Assembly: GCA_039188505.1 (NCBI GenBank)
Contig: JBCCZC010000295.1
Location: 1 to 7,221, forward strand
Length of the DNA stretch: 7,221 nucleotides
Source of the DNA: JBCCZC01 sp039188505
GTDB taxonomy: Bacteria; Pseudomonadota; Gammaproteobacteria; Xanthomonadales; SZUA-38
Reading direction: 5' to 3'
The translations under genes and the position numbers were made by a program. Under the pieces are notes generated by a model. That model was not told the origin of the DNA. It was given only the letters and a program-made list of their open reading frames with translations, and did not search any database. Shown piece by piece: positions 6,410-7,221 of the stretch; the stretch's first letter is position 1, and each line of letters starts with the position of its first letter.

Positions 6410-6432
6410 AATGAGAATGATTCGTAATTCAA
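6404..6432 (-). promoter_or_regulatory. Sigma70-like promoter of the azurin operon
   Basis: On the minus strand, a -35 TTGAAT (6432-6427) and a -10 TACATT (6409-6404) are separated by exactly 17 bases. Each matches the consensus at four of six positions. Transcription would begin near 6397, about 20 bases before the GTG start, leaving only a short leader with no room for a riboswitch. This AT-rich island stands out in the GC-rich surroundings. Confidence 0.6.
6412..6426. promoter_or_regulatory. Fur-box-like operator inside the promoter spacer
   Basis: TGAGAATGATTCGTA matches the 7-1-7 Fur consensus TGATAATnATTATCA at 10 of 14 informative positions, with a strong left half (6 of 7) and a weaker right half. 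It lies wholly within the 17-base spacer between the -35 and -10 elements, the classic position for iron-dependent repression by Fur. It implies that the Cys/His-rich gene, azurin and the diheme gene are made under iron starvation. Seen: the match and position. Inferred: binding by Fur. Confidence 0.6.
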
Positions 6433-6470
6433 CATTTTTCGAAGGTGCTGCGTCTATCGGTCGGAACGGC

Positions 6471-7221
6471 TCAGTCGGCCTCGACGAAGGCCCTTTCGAT
6501 CACGAAGTCGCCGCGCACGCCCTGGCGCGGTGACACCGCCAACCCCAGGCCTTCGAGCGCGTGCTGCGTATCGCGCAGCATGCTCATGCTGCCGCAGATC
6601 ATCGCGCGGTCGGTGCTGGCGTCGAAGGGTGCGATGCCCAGATCGTCGCAGAGCTTTCCCGACGCCATGAGGTCCGGGATCCGCCCTTGCTGCGGGAAGG
6701 ATTCGCGGGTGACCGTCGGGTAGTAGCACAGCTGGTCGCGTGCGAATTCGCCGAGGAATTCGTGCCGGGGAAGGGCGTCTTCGATGAAGTCCCGGTAGGC
6801 GAGGTCGCACACCCGGCGGACTCCGTGTACGAGCACGATCTGACCGAAGCGCTCGTAAGCCTCGGGATCCTGGATAATGCTCAGAAAAGGCGCGAGGCCG
6901 GTTCCGGTCGCTAGCAGAAACAGGCGTTCACCGTCGTTCAGATCGTCCAGGACGAGGGTGCCGACCGGCTTCTGGCTCAGCAGCACGGTGTCGCCCTCGC
7001 TGACGTTCTGCAGGCGCGATGTCAGCGCCCCGTGATCGACCTTGATGCTGAAGAACTCGAGGAACTCCTCGTGGTTTGGACTCGCGATGCTGTACGCGCG
7101 CGTCAGCGGACGTCCGTCGACCTCGATGCCGAGCATGACGAAATGGCCGTTGCGAAAGCGGAAGCCGCGATCGCGCGATGTGCGGAAGCTGAAGAGCTTG
7201 TCGTTCCAGTGGTGGACCGAC
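6471..7221 (-). CDS. fpr: Ferredoxin-NADP+ reductase, bacterial Fpr type (N-terminus outside window)
   Basis: This FAD flavoenzyme moves electrons between NADPH and ferredoxin or flavodoxin in the cytoplasm. Relatives also feed bacterioferritin-associated ferredoxin for iron release and support oxidative-stress defence. The frame stays open to the window edge, beginning SVHHWNDKLFSF. Compared with Pseudomonas Fpr (about 258 residues), the 249 visible residues lack only roughly ten at the N-terminus. Within the visible part, the FAD-binding RAYSIAS lies at 41-47, the NADP-binding ATGTGLAPF at 104-112, then VHGVRR, YYPTVTRE, MICGSMSML and a C-terminus of AFVEAD. The related Pseudomonas enzyme ends in FVEK, where the terminal residues stack on FAD, so this end carries one extra residue. 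It is not in the same promoter unit as the azurin operon, but it lies 93 bp upstream in the same direction with no clear terminator between, so read-through is possible. Confidence 0.95.
   Translation of the reverse strand, partial: SVHHWNDKLFSFRTSRDRGFRFRNGHFVMLGIEVDGRPLTRAYSIASPNHEEFLEFFSIKVDHGALTSRLQNVSEGDTVLLSQKPVGTLVLDDLNDGERLFLLATGTGLAPFLSIIQDPEAYERFGQIVLVHGVRRVCDLAYRDFIEDALPRHEFLGEFARDQLCYYPTVTRESFPQQGRIPDLMASGKLCDDLGIAPFDASTDRAMICGSMSMLRDTQHALEGLGLAVSPRQGVRGDFVIERAFVEAD

Noticed and set aside
7134..7136. ATG at 7136 as the start of fpr
   Set aside because: The upstream in-frame residues (SVHHWNDKLFSF and RFRNGHFV) match the conserved Fpr N-terminal region, so the gene continues beyond the window.

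Overview
The window is about 7.2 kb of GC-rich DNA, tightly packed, with no mobile elements, RNA genes or CRISPR. A classical azurin, a Pseudomonas-type ferredoxin-NADP+ reductase and a TonB-dependent receptor together point to a Gram-negative proteobacterium, most likely a gammaproteobacterium. I cannot name the genus.

Left half (plus strand, 1-4010): the 3' part of a TonB-dependent outer-membrane receptor gene, then a small four-helix membrane protein resembling DUF3649, then a PepSY-associated multi-helix inner-membrane protein. The last two are 12 bp apart and clearly co-transcribed. Receptor, small membrane protein and PepSY protein is a familiar layout of iron/siderophore uptake loci, where the PepSY protein is thought to reduce the imported ferric complex at the inner membrane.

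Right half (minus strand, 7221-4026): the 3' part of fpr, then a 93-bp intergenic region holding a sigma70-like promoter whose spacer contains a Fur-box-like sequence. After it come, in order, a Cys/His-rich 154-residue protein of unknown function, a previously easy-to-miss 37-residue single-helix membrane peptide, azurin, and a two-heme DUF1111 lipoprotein. The two halves converge with only 15 bp between stop codons.

My reading is that this is an iron-responsive locus. An uptake module (receptor plus inner-membrane reductase-like protein) faces a periplasmic electron-transfer module (blue copper protein plus diheme lipoprotein) that appears to be driven from a Fur-type promoter. The most interesting points are iron control of a copper protein operon, the unknown Cys/His-rich first gene, the 37-residue membrane peptide, and the pairing of azurin with a diheme lipoprotein. 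Gene identities for azurin, the DUF1111 protein, Fpr, the receptor and the PepSY protein are secure from motifs. The regulatory and functional links are inferences.
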